64,000 bases of DNA, from contig NZ_VOHK01000005.1 of assembly GCF_007859325.1 (NCBI RefSeq), positions 248,001 through 312,000 of the forward strand. Direction: 5' to 3'. The notes under the pieces were generated by a model that saw only the letters and a list, made by a program, of their open reading frames with translations, was not told where the DNA came from and ran no database searches. Of the stretch, positions 1-12,533 are shown piece by piece. Within the stretch, counting starts at the first letter, position 1. Each line of letters starts with the position of its first letter. A program made the position numbers and the translations under genes. The DNA comes from Luteimonas marina. Lineage in GTDB: Bacteria; Pseudomonadota; Gammaproteobacteria; Xanthomonadales; Xanthomonadaceae.

Positions 1-2
1 TC

Positions 3-287
3 GCGAACGCGAAGCGCGCGGGCATCGACATCCCGCCCGAGCGGGCGATCCGCTGGCTCACGCAGAACGCAGCGAAGGCGCTGGGCGTGCTCGACCGCAC
101 CGGCACGCTCGAAGCCGGCAAGATGGCCGACGTGGTGCTGTGGAACGGCAATCCCTTCAGCGTGTACGCGCAGGCCGAACAGGTGTACATCGACGGCGCG
201 CGCGTCTACGACCGCAGGGATCCGTCGCGGCAGCCGGTGACCGATTTCATGCTCGGCCAGTCGGCCGCGCAGGGAGGTGTGCGATGA
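3..287 (+). CDS. amidohydrolase, C-terminal end (5' end outside window)
   Basis: The visible 94 residues are the C-terminus of an imidazolonepropionase-like amidohydrolase. Recognisable are the final helix of the barrel (AIRWLTQNAAKALG) and the small beta-sandwich signature GTLEAGKMADVVLWNGNPF followed by a V/IDGARVYDR strand, which is the standard end of this superfamily. The catalytic barrel lies before the window, so the metal site and substrate cannot be judged. The stop codon overlaps the ATG of the next amidohydrolase (ATGA, 284-287), so the two are a translationally coupled pair. The next gene ends in a very similar way (GTIAVGKTADLVLWSGDP), suggesting that the two are diverged tandem paralogues. 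Confidence 0.9.
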   Translation, partial: ANAKRAGIDIPPERAIRWLTQNAAKALGVLDRTGTLEAGKMADVVLWNGNPFSVYAQAEQVYIDGARVYDRRDPSRQPVTDFMLGQSAAQGGVR

Positions 288-1705
288 GCCGCCTTCACTC
301 TCACTCGCACGCGCACCCGCCCTCGCAGCCGTCATCCCAGCGAAAGCTGGGATCCATCTGGCTCTTGTGGTCGAGGCCATTGGCGAAAGCATCAAAGTCA
401 AAATGGATCCCGGCTTTCGCCGGGATGACGATGCTGTTGGCAGGATTGGCGTCATTCAGCGTCTTTGCGCAGGATGTGTTGATCCGCAACGCCACCGTCC
501 ACACCGCGACCGACCGCGGCACGCTGCGCAACGCGGACGTACTGGTGCAGGGCGGCCGCATCGCCGCGATCGGCAGCGGCCTGTCCGCTGACGCGGCGCT
601 GGTCATCGACGCGCAGGGCCGCCCGCTCACGCCGGCATTCTTCGGCGGCATCACCGGCATCGGCATCGAGGAAGTCTCGGGCGAGGCCTCGACCCGCGAC
701 GTCTCGCTCGCGCTGGGCGAGGGCGCCAAGGACATCACGGTGCGTCCCGAGTTCGACGTCACCCTGGCCTACAACCCCGAATCGATCCTGCTGCCGGTCG
801 CGCGTGTGGAGGGCATCGGCTTCACCCTGCTCACCGCCAGCAGCACCGCCGGCGGCTCGATCATCGGCGGCCAGGGCGCAGTGGTGCGGCTCGACGGCAG
901 CCCCGACCCGAGCGGGCCGAAGGTGCTGTTCGTCGCGCTGGGCAGCGGTGCGTCGAACCTCTCCGGTTCCTCGCGCGCGGGACAGTGGATGCTGCTCGAC
1001 CAGCTCGTGGCCGAGGCCAACGGCCGCATGTCCGCGGATTCGGGCTTCGCCCTGCTCACGCCGGCCGGCCGCGCCACGCTGCAGCGCTACCTCGGCAACG
1101 GCGGCCGCATCGTGGTCGAGGTCGACCGCGCCGCCGACATCCGCCAGTTGCTGCGCTGGTCGCAGAAGCACGCGCTGAAGATCGCGATCTCCGGCGGCGC
1201 CGAGGCCTGGAAGCTCGCGCCGCAGATCGCCGCGGCGGGCGTGCCGGTGTTCCTCGACCCGCTGGTGAACCTGCCGGGCAACTTCGACCGCATCGGCGCC
1301 ACCCTGGAGAACGCGGCGCGACTGCGCGCGGCGGGCGTGCGCGTGGGCTTCACCCAATCGGGCGACGCCTCGCACAACGCGCGCAAGGTGCGCCAGCTGG
1401 CCGGCAACGCGGTGGCGAACGGGCTGCCGTGGGAGGACGGACTCGCCGGACTCACGCGCGTGCCCGCCGAAACCTTCGGCGTCGGCGACCGCCTCGGCAC
1501 GATCGCCGTCGGCAAGACCGCGGACCTGGTGCTGTGGAGCGGCGATCCACTGGACGTCGCCAACGTCGCCGAGCAGGTCTGGCTGGGCGGCCGCGCGATC
1601 CCGATGCGCTCGCGCCAGACCGAACTGCGCGACCGCTACCTGCGCGCGGAGCCGTCGGCCGAAGCCGGCGCGCTGCCGCGCGCGTATCCGGCACGGGTGG
1701 AGTAG
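284..1705 (+). CDS. exported amidohydrolase-like protein lacking the HxH metal motif
   Basis: A 473-residue member of the amidohydrolase superfamily by its ends: an N-terminal strand pair (VLIRNATVHTATDRG, ADVLVQGGRIAAIG) and the C-terminal VGDRLGTIAVGKTADLVLWSGDP motif. Where active enzymes read PGLID-x-HxH, this protein reads LTPAFFGGITGIGIEEV, so the two histidines that hold the first metal are missing. It may be catalytically dead or use another chemistry. The start at 284 is supported by a strong GGAGGT 7 nt upstream and by ATGA overlap with the preceding amidohydrolase. Residues 16-49 are encoded by an inserted REP-type repeat (331-429). Removing those 99 bases leaves a smooth signal peptide running into MLLAGLASFSVFAQ. 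It probably acts in the periplasm together with its neighbour. Confidence 0.85.
   Translation: MSRLHSHSHAHPPSQPSSQRKLGSIWLLWSRPLAKASKSKWIPAFAGMTMLLAGLASFSVFAQDVLIRNATVHTATDRGTLRNADVLVQGGRIAAIGSGLSADAALVIDAQGRPLTPAFFGGITGIGIEEVSGEASTRDVSLALGEGAKDITVRPEFDVTLAYNPESILLPVARVEGIGFTLLTASSTAGGSIIGGQGAVVRLDGSPDPSGPKVLFVALGSGASNLSGSSRAGQWMLLDQLVAEANGRMSADSGFALLTPAGRATLQRYLGNGGRIVVEVDRAADIRQLLRWSQKHALKIAISGGAEAWKLAPQIAAAGVPVFLDPLVNLPGNFDRIGATLENAARLRAAGVRVGFTQSGDASHNARKVRQLAGNAVANGLPWEDGLAGLTRVPAETFGVGDRLGTIAVGKTADLVLWSGDPLDVANVAEQVWLGGRAIPMRSRQTELRDRYLRAEPSAEAGALPRAYPARVE
331..429. repeat. REP-type doublet (family A) inside the amidohydrolase signal-peptide region
   Basis: GTCATCCCAGCGAAAGC at 331 is matched in inverted orientation by GCTTTCGCCGGGATGAC ending at 429. 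The copy is exactly 99 bp (33 codons) and lies within an open coding sequence. Other copies of this family occur at 16117, 17785, 33755, 34894 and 41957, all between genes. Translation of the arms gives the familiar WIPAFAGMT string seen in many misannotated proteins. Confidence 0.9.
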
Positions 1706-1788
1706 CCCGCGCCGGCGCCTTTCACGCTGCGCAAGCTACACTTCATGCGTCTCTCCGGAATGCACTGCGACCATCGACTGGAGGCACC

Positions 1789-2733
1789 ATGCGCATCGGA
1801 ATCGTCGTCGACTCGGCCTGCGACCTGCCGAAGGACTTCTTCGACAAGCACGACATCGTCATCCTGCCGGTCGCGGTGAAGATCCGCGACGCGGTGCTGG
1901 TCGACCAGCGCGACGAGGCGGCCACGCTGGCGTTCGTGCAGGAGCACGTCGCCGAACGCGGCCACGAGGCCGAGACCACGCCGTTCACCGTCGAGCAGAT
2001 CCGCGACCTGTTCCTGCAGCAGCTGGTCATGGCCTATGACCACGTGTTCTGCCTGACGATTTCCAAACAGCGCAGCCAGATCCACGACAACGCGCTGCAG
2101 GCCAGCTACGCGATCCTCAACGAGTACAAGCCCATCCGCCAGGCCGCGGGCCACAACTCGCCGTTCGCGCTGCGGGTGCTCGACACGCTCAACCTGTTCT
2201 CGGGCCAGGGCGTGTCCGCGGTGGAGGCGGTGCGGCTGCGCGACGAGGGCGCGACGCCCCCGGCCATGCGCCTGCGCCTGGACCAGCTGGCGCGCAACAC
2301 CTACGGCTACATGATCCCGCGCGACCTGTACTACCTGCGCAACCGCGCCCGCACCAAGGGCGACCGCAGCGTGGGCCTGATCGGCGCGGCGCTGGGCACC
2401 GCGCTCGACATCAAGCCGGTGCTGCGCGCGCACAACGGCGTGACCGAACCGGTCGCCAAGCTGCGCGGCTTCGAGCTGGCCTCGCAGAAACTGTTCGAGT
2501 TCACCGCGAAGAAGGTGCGCGAGGGCCTGCTGACGCCGACGGTGGTGCTGAGCTACGGCGGCGAGCTGGCCGAGATGCGCGCCCTGCCCGGCTACGACGC
2601 GCTGCGCGGCGCCTGCGACGAGCAGGGCGTGGCAGTGTACGAATCGGTGATGAGCCTGACCGCGATGGTCAACGTCGGCAAGGGCGCGCTCGGCATCGGC
2701 TTCGCCGCGCCGCCGCACCAGCCGCAGTTCTGA
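1789..2733 (+). CDS. DegV family fatty-acid-binding protein
   Basis: A 314-residue DegV-family protein. These bind a fatty acid between two domains; the better-studied ones (FakB) present it to a fatty acid kinase. The N-terminus MRIGIVVDSACDLPKDFF is the family's hallmark (V/I-x-DS-x-x-DL), and the C-terminal lobe has the VNVGKGALGIGF strand that corresponds to the usual GPGxxGxxF. No FakA-like kinase gene lies nearby, so the role is uncertain. The start has a GGAGG six bases upstream (ctggaggcaccATG). It is followed at 25 bp by a small gene and then a PP-loop gene on the same strand, a likely short operon. Confidence 0.88.
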   Translation: MRIGIVVDSACDLPKDFFDKHDIVILPVAVKIRDAVLVDQRDEAATLAFVQEHVAERGHEAETTPFTVEQIRDLFLQQLVMAYDHVFCLTISKQRSQIHDNALQASYAILNEYKPIRQAAGHNSPFALRVLDTLNLFSGQGVSAVEAVRLRDEGATPPAMRLRLDQLARNTYGYMIPRDLYYLRNRARTKGDRSVGLIGAALGTALDIKPVLRAHNGVTEPVAKLRGFELASQKLFEFTAKKVREGLLTPTVVLSYGGELAEMRALPGYDALRGACDEQGVAVYESVMSLTAMVNVGKGALGIGFAAPPHQPQF

Positions 2734-2758
2734 GCCCGACACGCCGACGAGCAACGAC

Positions 2759-3100
2759 ATGACGATCCGCTACCACATCAGCCTGCCCGATCCGCAGAAG
2801 GCCCGCACCGCGGGCGAGTTCGCGTTCCGCTCGCAGGGGGCGGAGGGACTGGCGGAGGAACTGCAGCACGCCCTGCGAACCGACGCGCTGTTCCAGCGCT
2901 GGCGCGCGACGCAGGAGGACCCGGACGCGGTCGACCCCGCGCTCGGCGCCACCGATCCCGCCGCCACCGTGCAGGGCGAACCGCACGACCTGCACGTCGA
3001 CCTGATCGTGCACACCTCGCTCCCGGGCGCCGTGTTCAAGCAGCGCATGCGCCTGCTCGCCGGCAGCGCCTGGGAGCTGCGCGACGTCCGCGGCGCCTGA
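2759..3100 (+). CDS. conserved-looking small protein of unknown function
   Basis: Encodes 113 residues with no signal peptide or membrane segment. The start region MTIRYHISLPDP and the central stretch DLHVDLIVHTSLPG look like strands of a small soluble alpha/beta domain, and the codon use matches the neighbours. It begins 25 bp after degV and ends 13 bp before the PP-loop gene, all on the plus strand, so co-transcription is likely. I do not recognise a family and assign no function. Confidence 0.65.
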   Translation: MTIRYHISLPDPQKARTAGEFAFRSQGAEGLAEELQHALRTDALFQRWRATQEDPDAVDPALGATDPAATVQGEPHDLHVDLIVHTSLPGAVFKQRMRLLAGSAWELRDVRGA

Positions 3101-3113
3101 ACCCGCGCACTGC

Positions 3114-3788
3114 GTGGCCACGCCCGTGCTGCTGTCGTGGAGCGGGGGCAAGGACGCGGCCTGGGCGCTGCACCTGCTGCGCCGGCGCGACGATGTCGAA
3201 GTCGTCGGCCTGCTGAGCACGATCACCCGCGAGTACGACCGCGCCTCGATGCAGGGCATCCGCCGCGAGGTGCTTCGCGCGCAGGCGGGCGCGGCCGGGC
3301 TGCCGCTGCTGGAAGCGGACATCCCGGCGCAGTGCGCGAACGCCGACTACGAGCAGGCGATGGCCGATGCGCTGGCGCGGGCCACCGCGCGCTGGCCGCG
3401 GCTGCGCACGGCCGCCTTCGGCGACCTCCTGCTCGGGGACATCCGCGCGTATCGCGAACGGAACCTGGCGCGCATCGGCTGGCAGCTGCTCACGCCGCTG
3501 TTCGGACGCGACACCGGCGCGCTGGCGCGGGAGATGATCGACGGCGGCCTGCGCGCGGACCTGTGCTGCGTGGACACCCGGCAGCTCGACGCCGGCTTCG
3601 CCGGCCGCGCCTTCGACCACGCGCTGCTCGACGCGCTGCCCGGCGGCGTCGACCCCTGCGGCGAGAACGGCGAGTTCCATACCTGCGTCCGCGCCGGGCC
3701 GATGTTCGACGCGGCGCTGGCGCTGTCGCGCGGCGCGACCGAACTGCGCGACGGGCGCTTCGCCTTCACCGACTACACGATGCGCTGA
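3114..3788 (+). CDS. PP-loop ATP pyrophosphatase, DUF71 / diphthine-ammonia ligase-like
   Basis: A 224-residue nucleotide alpha-hydrolase of the DUF71 group. The PP-loop LSWSGGKDAAWAL is at residues 6-18, and the family-specific GENGEFHT motif lies near residue 182. Eukaryotic and archaeal members (Dph6) amidate diphthine on EF2. Bacteria lack diphthamide, so the bacterial substrate is unknown. The start is a GTG at 3114; no ATG is available before the PP-loop. Third gene of the degV run. A general ATP-dependent amidating or adenylating role is inferred from the family only. Confidence 0.85.
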   Translation: MATPVLLSWSGGKDAAWALHLLRRRDDVEVVGLLSTITREYDRASMQGIRREVLRAQAGAAGLPLLEADIPAQCANADYEQAMADALARATARWPRLRTAAFGDLLLGDIRAYRERNLARIGWQLLTPLFGRDTGALAREMIDGGLRADLCCVDTRQLDAGFAGRAFDHALLDALPGGVDPCGENGEFHTCVRAGPMFDAALALSRGATELRDGRFAFTDYTMR

Positions 3789-3861
3789 GCGGTGGGAGCA
3801 GGCTCGCCCGCGATGCCTGCGCGGGGACGACGGCTTTGGGTTGTGTCGCGCGCTGGAAGCC

Positions 3862-4698
3862 CTACGCCAGGAGCGCCCTGGCGTGGTGGGCGATGTGCTC
3901 GTCGATGAAGCTGGCGATGAAGTAGTAGCTGTGGTCGTAGCCCGGCCGCAGGCGCAGGGTCAGCGGGTGGCCGGCCGCTTCCGCGGCCGCCTGCAGCAGC
4001 TGCGGGCGCAGCTGCAGGTCGAGGAACTCGTCGTCGGCGCCCTGGTCGATCAGCAGCGGAAGCTTTTCCGGCGCCGACTTCACCAGTTCGGTCGCATCCC
4101 AGGCCTTCCACGCCTCGCGGTCCGGGCCGAGATAGGCCGCGAACGCCTTCTCGCCCCACGGCACCTGGCTGGGCGCGACGATGGGCGAGAACGCCGACAC
4201 GCTGCGGTAGCGGCCCGGGTTGCGCAGCGCGATGGTGAGCGCGCCGTGCCCGCCCATCGAATGGCCGCTGACCGCGCGCGCGTCCGAGACCGGGAAGTGC
4301 GCCTCGACCAGCGCCGGCAGTTCGTCGACCACGTAGTCGTAAATGCGGTAGCGGTGCGCCCACGGCGATTCGGTCGCGTTGACGTAGAAGCCGGCGCCCT
4401 TGCCGAGGTCGTAGCCTTCGGCATCGGGCACCTCCTCGCCGCGCGGGCTGGTGTCGGGCGCGACGACGACGATGCCGTGCTCGGCCGCATGGCGCTGCGC
4501 GCCGGCCTTGGTGATGAAGTTCTGCTCGGTGCAGGTCAGGCCCGACAGCCAGTACAGCACCGGCAGCCGCGCACCGGCCCGAGCCGCCTGCGGCGGGAGG
4601 TAGACGGCGAAGTTCATCGTGCAGCCGAGCGTCGACGATTCGTGGCGGTAGACATCCTGCCAGCCGCCGAAGCTGGCGTGGTGTTCGATGCGTTCCAT
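3862..4698 (-). CDS. frmB: S-formylglutathione hydrolase
   Basis: A 278-residue esterase-D family hydrolase that splits S-formylglutathione into formate and glutathione, the last step of glutathione-dependent formaldehyde removal in the cytoplasm. The nucleophile elbow [10 protein letters not shown] places the catalytic Ser at residue 147. DQGADDEFL carries the Asp and GYDHSYYFI the His of the triad. The N-terminus [21 protein letters not shown] is typical of the family, which fixes the start at 4698. It lies downstream of frmA on the minus strand with a 150-bp gap filled by a family B repeat. Gene order frmR-frmA-frmB supports the assignment. Confidence 0.95.
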   Translation of the reverse strand: MERIEHHASFGGWQDVYRHESSTLGCTMNFAVYLPPQAARAGARLPVLYWLSGLTCTEQNFITKAGAQRHAAEHGIVVVAPDTSPRGEEVPDAEGYDLGKGAGFYVNATESPWAHRYRIYDYVVDELPALVEAHFPVSDARAVSGHSMGGHGALTIALRNPGRYRSVSAFSPIVAPSQVPWGEKAFAAYLGPDREAWKAWDATELVKSAPEKLPLLIDQGADDEFLDLQLRPQLLQAAAEAAGHPLTLRLRPGYDHSYYFIASFIDEHIAHHARALLA

Positions 4699-4720
4699 GT
4701 TCAAGAAATCCTCTGCAGAT

Positions 4721-4840
4721 TCCCTTCCCCCGCTTGCGGGGGAAGTGCCCGAAGGGCGATGGGGGCGCGCCGAAGGCGCGGACACCATGCGGCGACCCGT
4801 CGCCCCACCCCAACCCTCCCCCGCAAGCGGGGGAGGGAGC
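4721..4840. repeat. family B palindromic doublet between frmA and frmB
   Basis: Two copies of the CCCCCGC-tt/aa-GCGGGGG hairpin in inverted arrangement, one at 4725-4744 and one near 4815-4838 with the AACCCTCC flank. It occupies most of the frmA-frmB gap and could form a strong mRNA hairpin there, possibly lowering frmB expression relative to frmA. Confidence 0.85.
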
Positions 4841-4848
4841 CTTGATGA

Positions 4849-6283
<1,435 letters not shown>

Positions 6284-6305
6284 CGGTCGACCGCAGTCGC
6301 GCTGG

Positions 6306-6322
6306 ATACTGTCCCCCAGTAT
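6306..6322. promoter_or_regulatory. probable FrmR operator overlapping the frmRAB promoter
   Basis: ATACT-GTCCCCC-AGTAT is an inverted repeat whose arms bracket a C/G tract. This is the architecture of RcnR/FrmR-type operators (TACT, G/C tract, AGTA). On the minus strand the site contains TATACT, a good -10 hexamer, so repressor bound here would block polymerase. The site is the only such motif in the 175-bp frmR upstream region. Confidence 0.75.
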
Positions 6323-6458
6323 ACACCGCACGGCATCCGGCGGTCCCCGCCGGGCGCGCCGGCGGCCTCCGGGCACGCGCGCCGTCGCGCCCCTGTCCTG
6401 TCGCGCCCCGGTTCCGCGCATATCCGACCACGAACCCCCGGATGCCAGGACCCGCACC

Positions 6459-7697
6459 ATGCCCACCTTCCGCCGCCACCTGCCGCTCGCCATCGCCACC
6501 GCCCTGCTGGTGGCCATCCCCGCCAGCGCGCAGAAATCCGCCGTCGAGACCCAGGTCTGGATCGACGTCGCCACCCACGACCTCGTCGGCATGCCCGACA
6601 TGGGACCGGTCGGCGGACTCGCCAGGGCCATGACGGCGCGCGGGCGCCCGCGGGGTTATCCGCAGTCGCGCAACATCCCGGCCGACATGGGCAAGGTGCT
6701 GGACATCGCCATGCACAACACGCTGCGGCCCGGCGTGGCCGCCGAACAGCTGGTGCCCGCGGGACTGGGCGTGGGCAAGTCGATCCCGTTGCTGCCGCCG
6801 CCGCCCGGCGAGCGCAGCGAGGGCGGGGAAGACAGCACGCTGCCGGAGGTCGAGGTCACCCTTCACCAATACTGGGGCTGCGGCGCGGCCGTGCGTGCCG
6901 GCCAGCCGAAGACGATGACGCTGCGGATCAGGAGCGGAAAGGCCGGCGTCGACGGCAGCATCGCGCCCGGGCTGTTCGTGCCCGACCGCGACATCGATTC
7001 CGACCCCAAGTACGCGCTGTGGCCGAACAGGAAGAACGCCGGACGTCCCTCGGATGGCTCGTCGATGGTCGGCGAACACCGGATCACCGGCCCGGGCGTG
7101 CCCGAGTCGCTGGTCTTCAAGCTCGGCCCGGAGGCCGACTTCATGCCCGGGATCCAGCTCGAGACCCGGGGCGAGACCAGCGACAGCATCCTGACCAGCT
7201 GGCAGCCGGTCGACCGCGCGCGCGCCTACTTCCTCCAGGCGGTCGCGATGCAGGACGAACACAACTACGTGTTCTGGAGCAGCGCCGAGGTCCCCGGCGC
7301 CGGCTACGAGCTGGTCAACTACCTGACCGGAAGCTACATCGACAAGTGGCTCAAGCAGAAGGTGCTGCTGGCGCCCTCCACCACGAGTTGCGCCATCCCC
7401 AAGGGCATCTTCGCGGCCACCAAGCAGGCCGGGGAAGAACGGGGCGTCGCCGGTCTGAACATGATCGCCTACGGCCCGGAGACCAACATCACCTGGCCGC
7501 CGCGGCCCGCCGACCCGAAGCAGCCCTGGGATCCGGAATGGAACGTGCGCGTGCGCACCAAGGCCACCGCGACCGCGCTCCTCGGCGTCGACTTCTCCGG
7601 CATGGAAGGCGCGGAGCCGGACGGCGGGCGCGAACCGTCGAAGCCGGAGGAAGGCAAGGGCAAGAAGCTCCTGCGCGGCCTGCTGCGCAGCTTCTGA
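6459..7697 (+). CDS. exported protein of unknown function
   Basis: A 412-residue protein with a clear Sec signal peptide (MPTFRRHLPLAIATALLVAIPASA-Q, cut near residue 24). I recognise no enzyme domain. A central beta-rich region starts at EVEVTLHQYWGCG near residue 130. A segment at 250-300 mentions no catalytic motif but is rich in aromatic residues (RAYFLQAVAMQDEHNYVFWS), and the last 35 residues form a charged Glu/Lys tail ending LLRGLLRSF. Only two cysteines follow the signal peptide, WGCG and TSCAIP, and they could form a disulfide. It is followed at 199 bp by a lipoprotein gene on the same strand. Both face an ECF sigma/kinase operon. Function unknown. Confidence 0.75.
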   Translation: MPTFRRHLPLAIATALLVAIPASAQKSAVETQVWIDVATHDLVGMPDMGPVGGLARAMTARGRPRGYPQSRNIPADMGKVLDIAMHNTLRPGVAAEQLVPAGLGVGKSIPLLPPPPGERSEGGEDSTLPEVEVTLHQYWGCGAAVRAGQPKTMTLRIRSGKAGVDGSIAPGLFVPDRDIDSDPKYALWPNRKNAGRPSDGSSMVGEHRITGPGVPESLVFKLGPEADFMPGIQLETRGETSDSILTSWQPVDRARAYFLQAVAMQDEHNYVFWSSAEVPGAGYELVNYLTGSYIDKWLKQKVLLAPSTTSCAIPKGIFAATKQAGEERGVAGLNMIAYGPETNITWPPRPADPKQPWDPEWNVRVRTKATATALLGVDFSGMEGAEPDGGREPSKPEEGKGKKLLRGLLRSF

Positions 7698-7896
7698 GGC
7701 GAGCGCGATGCACGCCTTCCTGCACCTGGTGCTTGCCATCGCCACGCTGTCCGTCGCGATGCCGGCGGTGGCGGGCGATCCCTGCCCGCGCCTGCCTCGC
7801 TGCTGGCGGCCAACGCGCCGTGATCCGGTCGACACGCACGCGTCTTCGCAGTTGCCGCGCGGCCCTGCAAACCCGACCGGATTCCAACCCTTGCCC

Positions 7897-9579
7897 ATGC
7901 GCTCGATGATCCGCTCCCTGCTGACCGTCGGCCTGCTGCTCGCACTGGCGTCGTGCACGCCCACCCCGAAGACGCCCGACCCGGCCTCCGGCCCGACTTC
8001 GACGACGCCCGCCGACGCGGCCACGACGCAGCAGGCACAGGTCGACGCCATGCTGAGGGAGGGGCCGGAACCAACGCTGCGCCGGCTTGCGCCGCTGGAC
8101 TATTACCTGCACTACAAGCTGATGCAGGCCACCGGCATGGAATCCGCGCTCGGTGGCGAAGCCGCGGCGATCGCCGCGCTGCAGACGCTCGGCGATGCCT
8201 ACGAGCGCGCGTTGCGCGGCGAGGACGGACAACTGCCGCGCCTGCAGCCGGTCGCGTTCAATGGCGAGGGCATGGACTCCGGCCTGATCGGGGTATCCCT
8301 CACCGTCGTCCCCACGATGATGAGCGGGCTCGGCGTCTCCGGCCATCTGGGCAACTGGAACGAAGGGCAGCTGCAGGACGCAATCGCCAAGGGGCCGATG
8401 CCGCTCACGGGCAGCAGTGGCCCGCCCGGATCGCCGATGGTGCAGTACACGCAGACCGACGCGACCGTCACCTTGTCCATGGAAGTCAAGGAGGGTGCCG
8501 TCAGCGGCAAGGTGCGGGTCAAGCTGCGCATGGACACCTGCCCCGACGCCAGCGGCAGGATCACCGTCGACGTCGAGGTGAAATCGGACATGGCCCTCGC
8601 CGGCAGCCCGGACTCCGGCGGCAGCGTGACGGCCAACATGCGCTTCGAACGCCACATCGACGACGATGCCCGCCTGATCGACAGCCATCCCGGTGACCAG
8701 TCGAGCGGCCACATGACGATCCGCGGATCGCAGGGGTCGGGCGGTCGCAGCATGCTCGACCTCACGCTCGGCGGCGGCGGACCGCCCACGGTCAACGACC
8801 GCAGCGGCGTCGGCCTGTTCGATGGCGCGGAAGCACATCGCGTCGCCGAGCACGCCCAAGCCACGCAGGACTTCATGGCAGGCGTCGTGCGATCCATCCT
8901 GACCGGCATCGAAGGCAAGGTCGCCAAGGCGCCCTGGGAGTCGGGCCACTGCGTGAAGCTCGACGCCACCAGCAACCCGTTTAGGCGCAAGCACGCCAGG
9001 CCGGGCACGACCTTCGAGATCGAAGCCAAACCGCGCGCACGCTCCGATGGCGCACCGACCGGCGGCACCGTGCGCGCGACGCTCAGCGGCAACCGCCAGC
9101 TGACGCCGGCCACCGGCAAGATCCCCGCCGACGCCAGGTACAGCTACGCCGGCCCGGACAAGAAGGACGAGTTCGCGAGCATCGAGTTCGAGGCGCGCAG
9201 CAAGCGTGGCGTCGGTCGCGCCACGCTGGAATTCGACACCAAGCAGGGCGCCCATCGCGTCAGCGGCGGCCAGAACGACTTCCAGGCCGACCACACCGTG
9301 TGCGCGCTGGACGTGCCGTTCGACATCCGCAGCAGCGCCGGCCTGACCATGCACATGGTGCCGGCCGGCGACAGTGGCGGCGCGTGGACGCAATCGGGCA
9401 ACGCGGGCGGGGTGTCGTGGTCGGGAGGCGGCAGCTATTCGCTGTCGCTGGACGACAACGGCAACGGCACGCTCAAGGCGGGCGGCACCTCGATCATCGC
9501 GACCCCGCTCGGCAGGTTCTCCGACGCGGTGGAGCCGGAATTCAGCATCACCCCGGCCGAGAGCGAATCCTGCGACTGA
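7897..9579 (+). CDS. lipoprotein of unknown function with beta-rich C-terminal domain
   Basis: A 560-residue lipoprotein: MRSMIRSLLTVGLLLALASC has a good lipobox (LASC, Cys20), followed by a Thr/Pro linker. The middle has helical (DYYLHYKLMQATG) and beta-rich parts. The C-terminal third looks like an Ig-like strand set (TFEIEAKPRARSDG, YSYAGPDKKDE, IEFEARSKRGVG) followed by a Gly/Ser-rich barrel-like segment (GGVSWSGGGSYSLSLDDNG). The start is chosen for the lipobox. An in-frame ATG at 7708 would add a second, different signal-like sequence (MHAFLHLVLAIATLSVAMPAVAG) and was not used. Likely anchored in the inner or outer membrane facing the periplasm; partner of the preceding exported protein by position. 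Confidence 0.75.
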   Translation: MRSMIRSLLTVGLLLALASCTPTPKTPDPASGPTSTTPADAATTQQAQVDAMLREGPEPTLRRLAPLDYYLHYKLMQATGMESALGGEAAAIAALQTLGDAYERALRGEDGQLPRLQPVAFNGEGMDSGLIGVSLTVVPTMMSGLGVSGHLGNWNEGQLQDAIAKGPMPLTGSSGPPGSPMVQYTQTDATVTLSMEVKEGAVSGKVRVKLRMDTCPDASGRITVDVEVKSDMALAGSPDSGGSVTANMRFERHIDDDARLIDSHPGDQSSGHMTIRGSQGSGGRSMLDLTLGGGGPPTVNDRSGVGLFDGAEAHRVAEHAQATQDFMAGVVRSILTGIEGKVAKAPWESGHCVKLDATSNPFRRKHARPGTTFEIEAKPRARSDGAPTGGTVRATLSGNRQLTPATGKIPADARYSYAGPDKKDEFASIEFEARSKRGVGRATLEFDTKQGAHRVSGGQNDFQADHTVCALDVPFDIRSSAGLTMHMVPAGDSGGAWTQSGNAGGVSWSGGGSYSLSLDDNGNGTLKAGGTSIIATPLGRFSDAVEPEFSITPAESESCD

Positions 9580-9638
9580 GGCCGGAGCCATCGCTCCCGC
9601 CGCCGCTTCGCCGCCTGGCGCGGCGGGATGCGGTGCGC

Positions 9639-12529
<2,891 letters not shown>

Positions 12530-12533
<4 letters not shown>

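Noticed and set aside
277..762. Short peptides reading VIPAKAGIH or WIPAFAGMT in several frames
   Set aside because: These are translations of family A REP arms, not genes. Only the read-through within the amidohydrolase at 284 is part of a real coding sequence.
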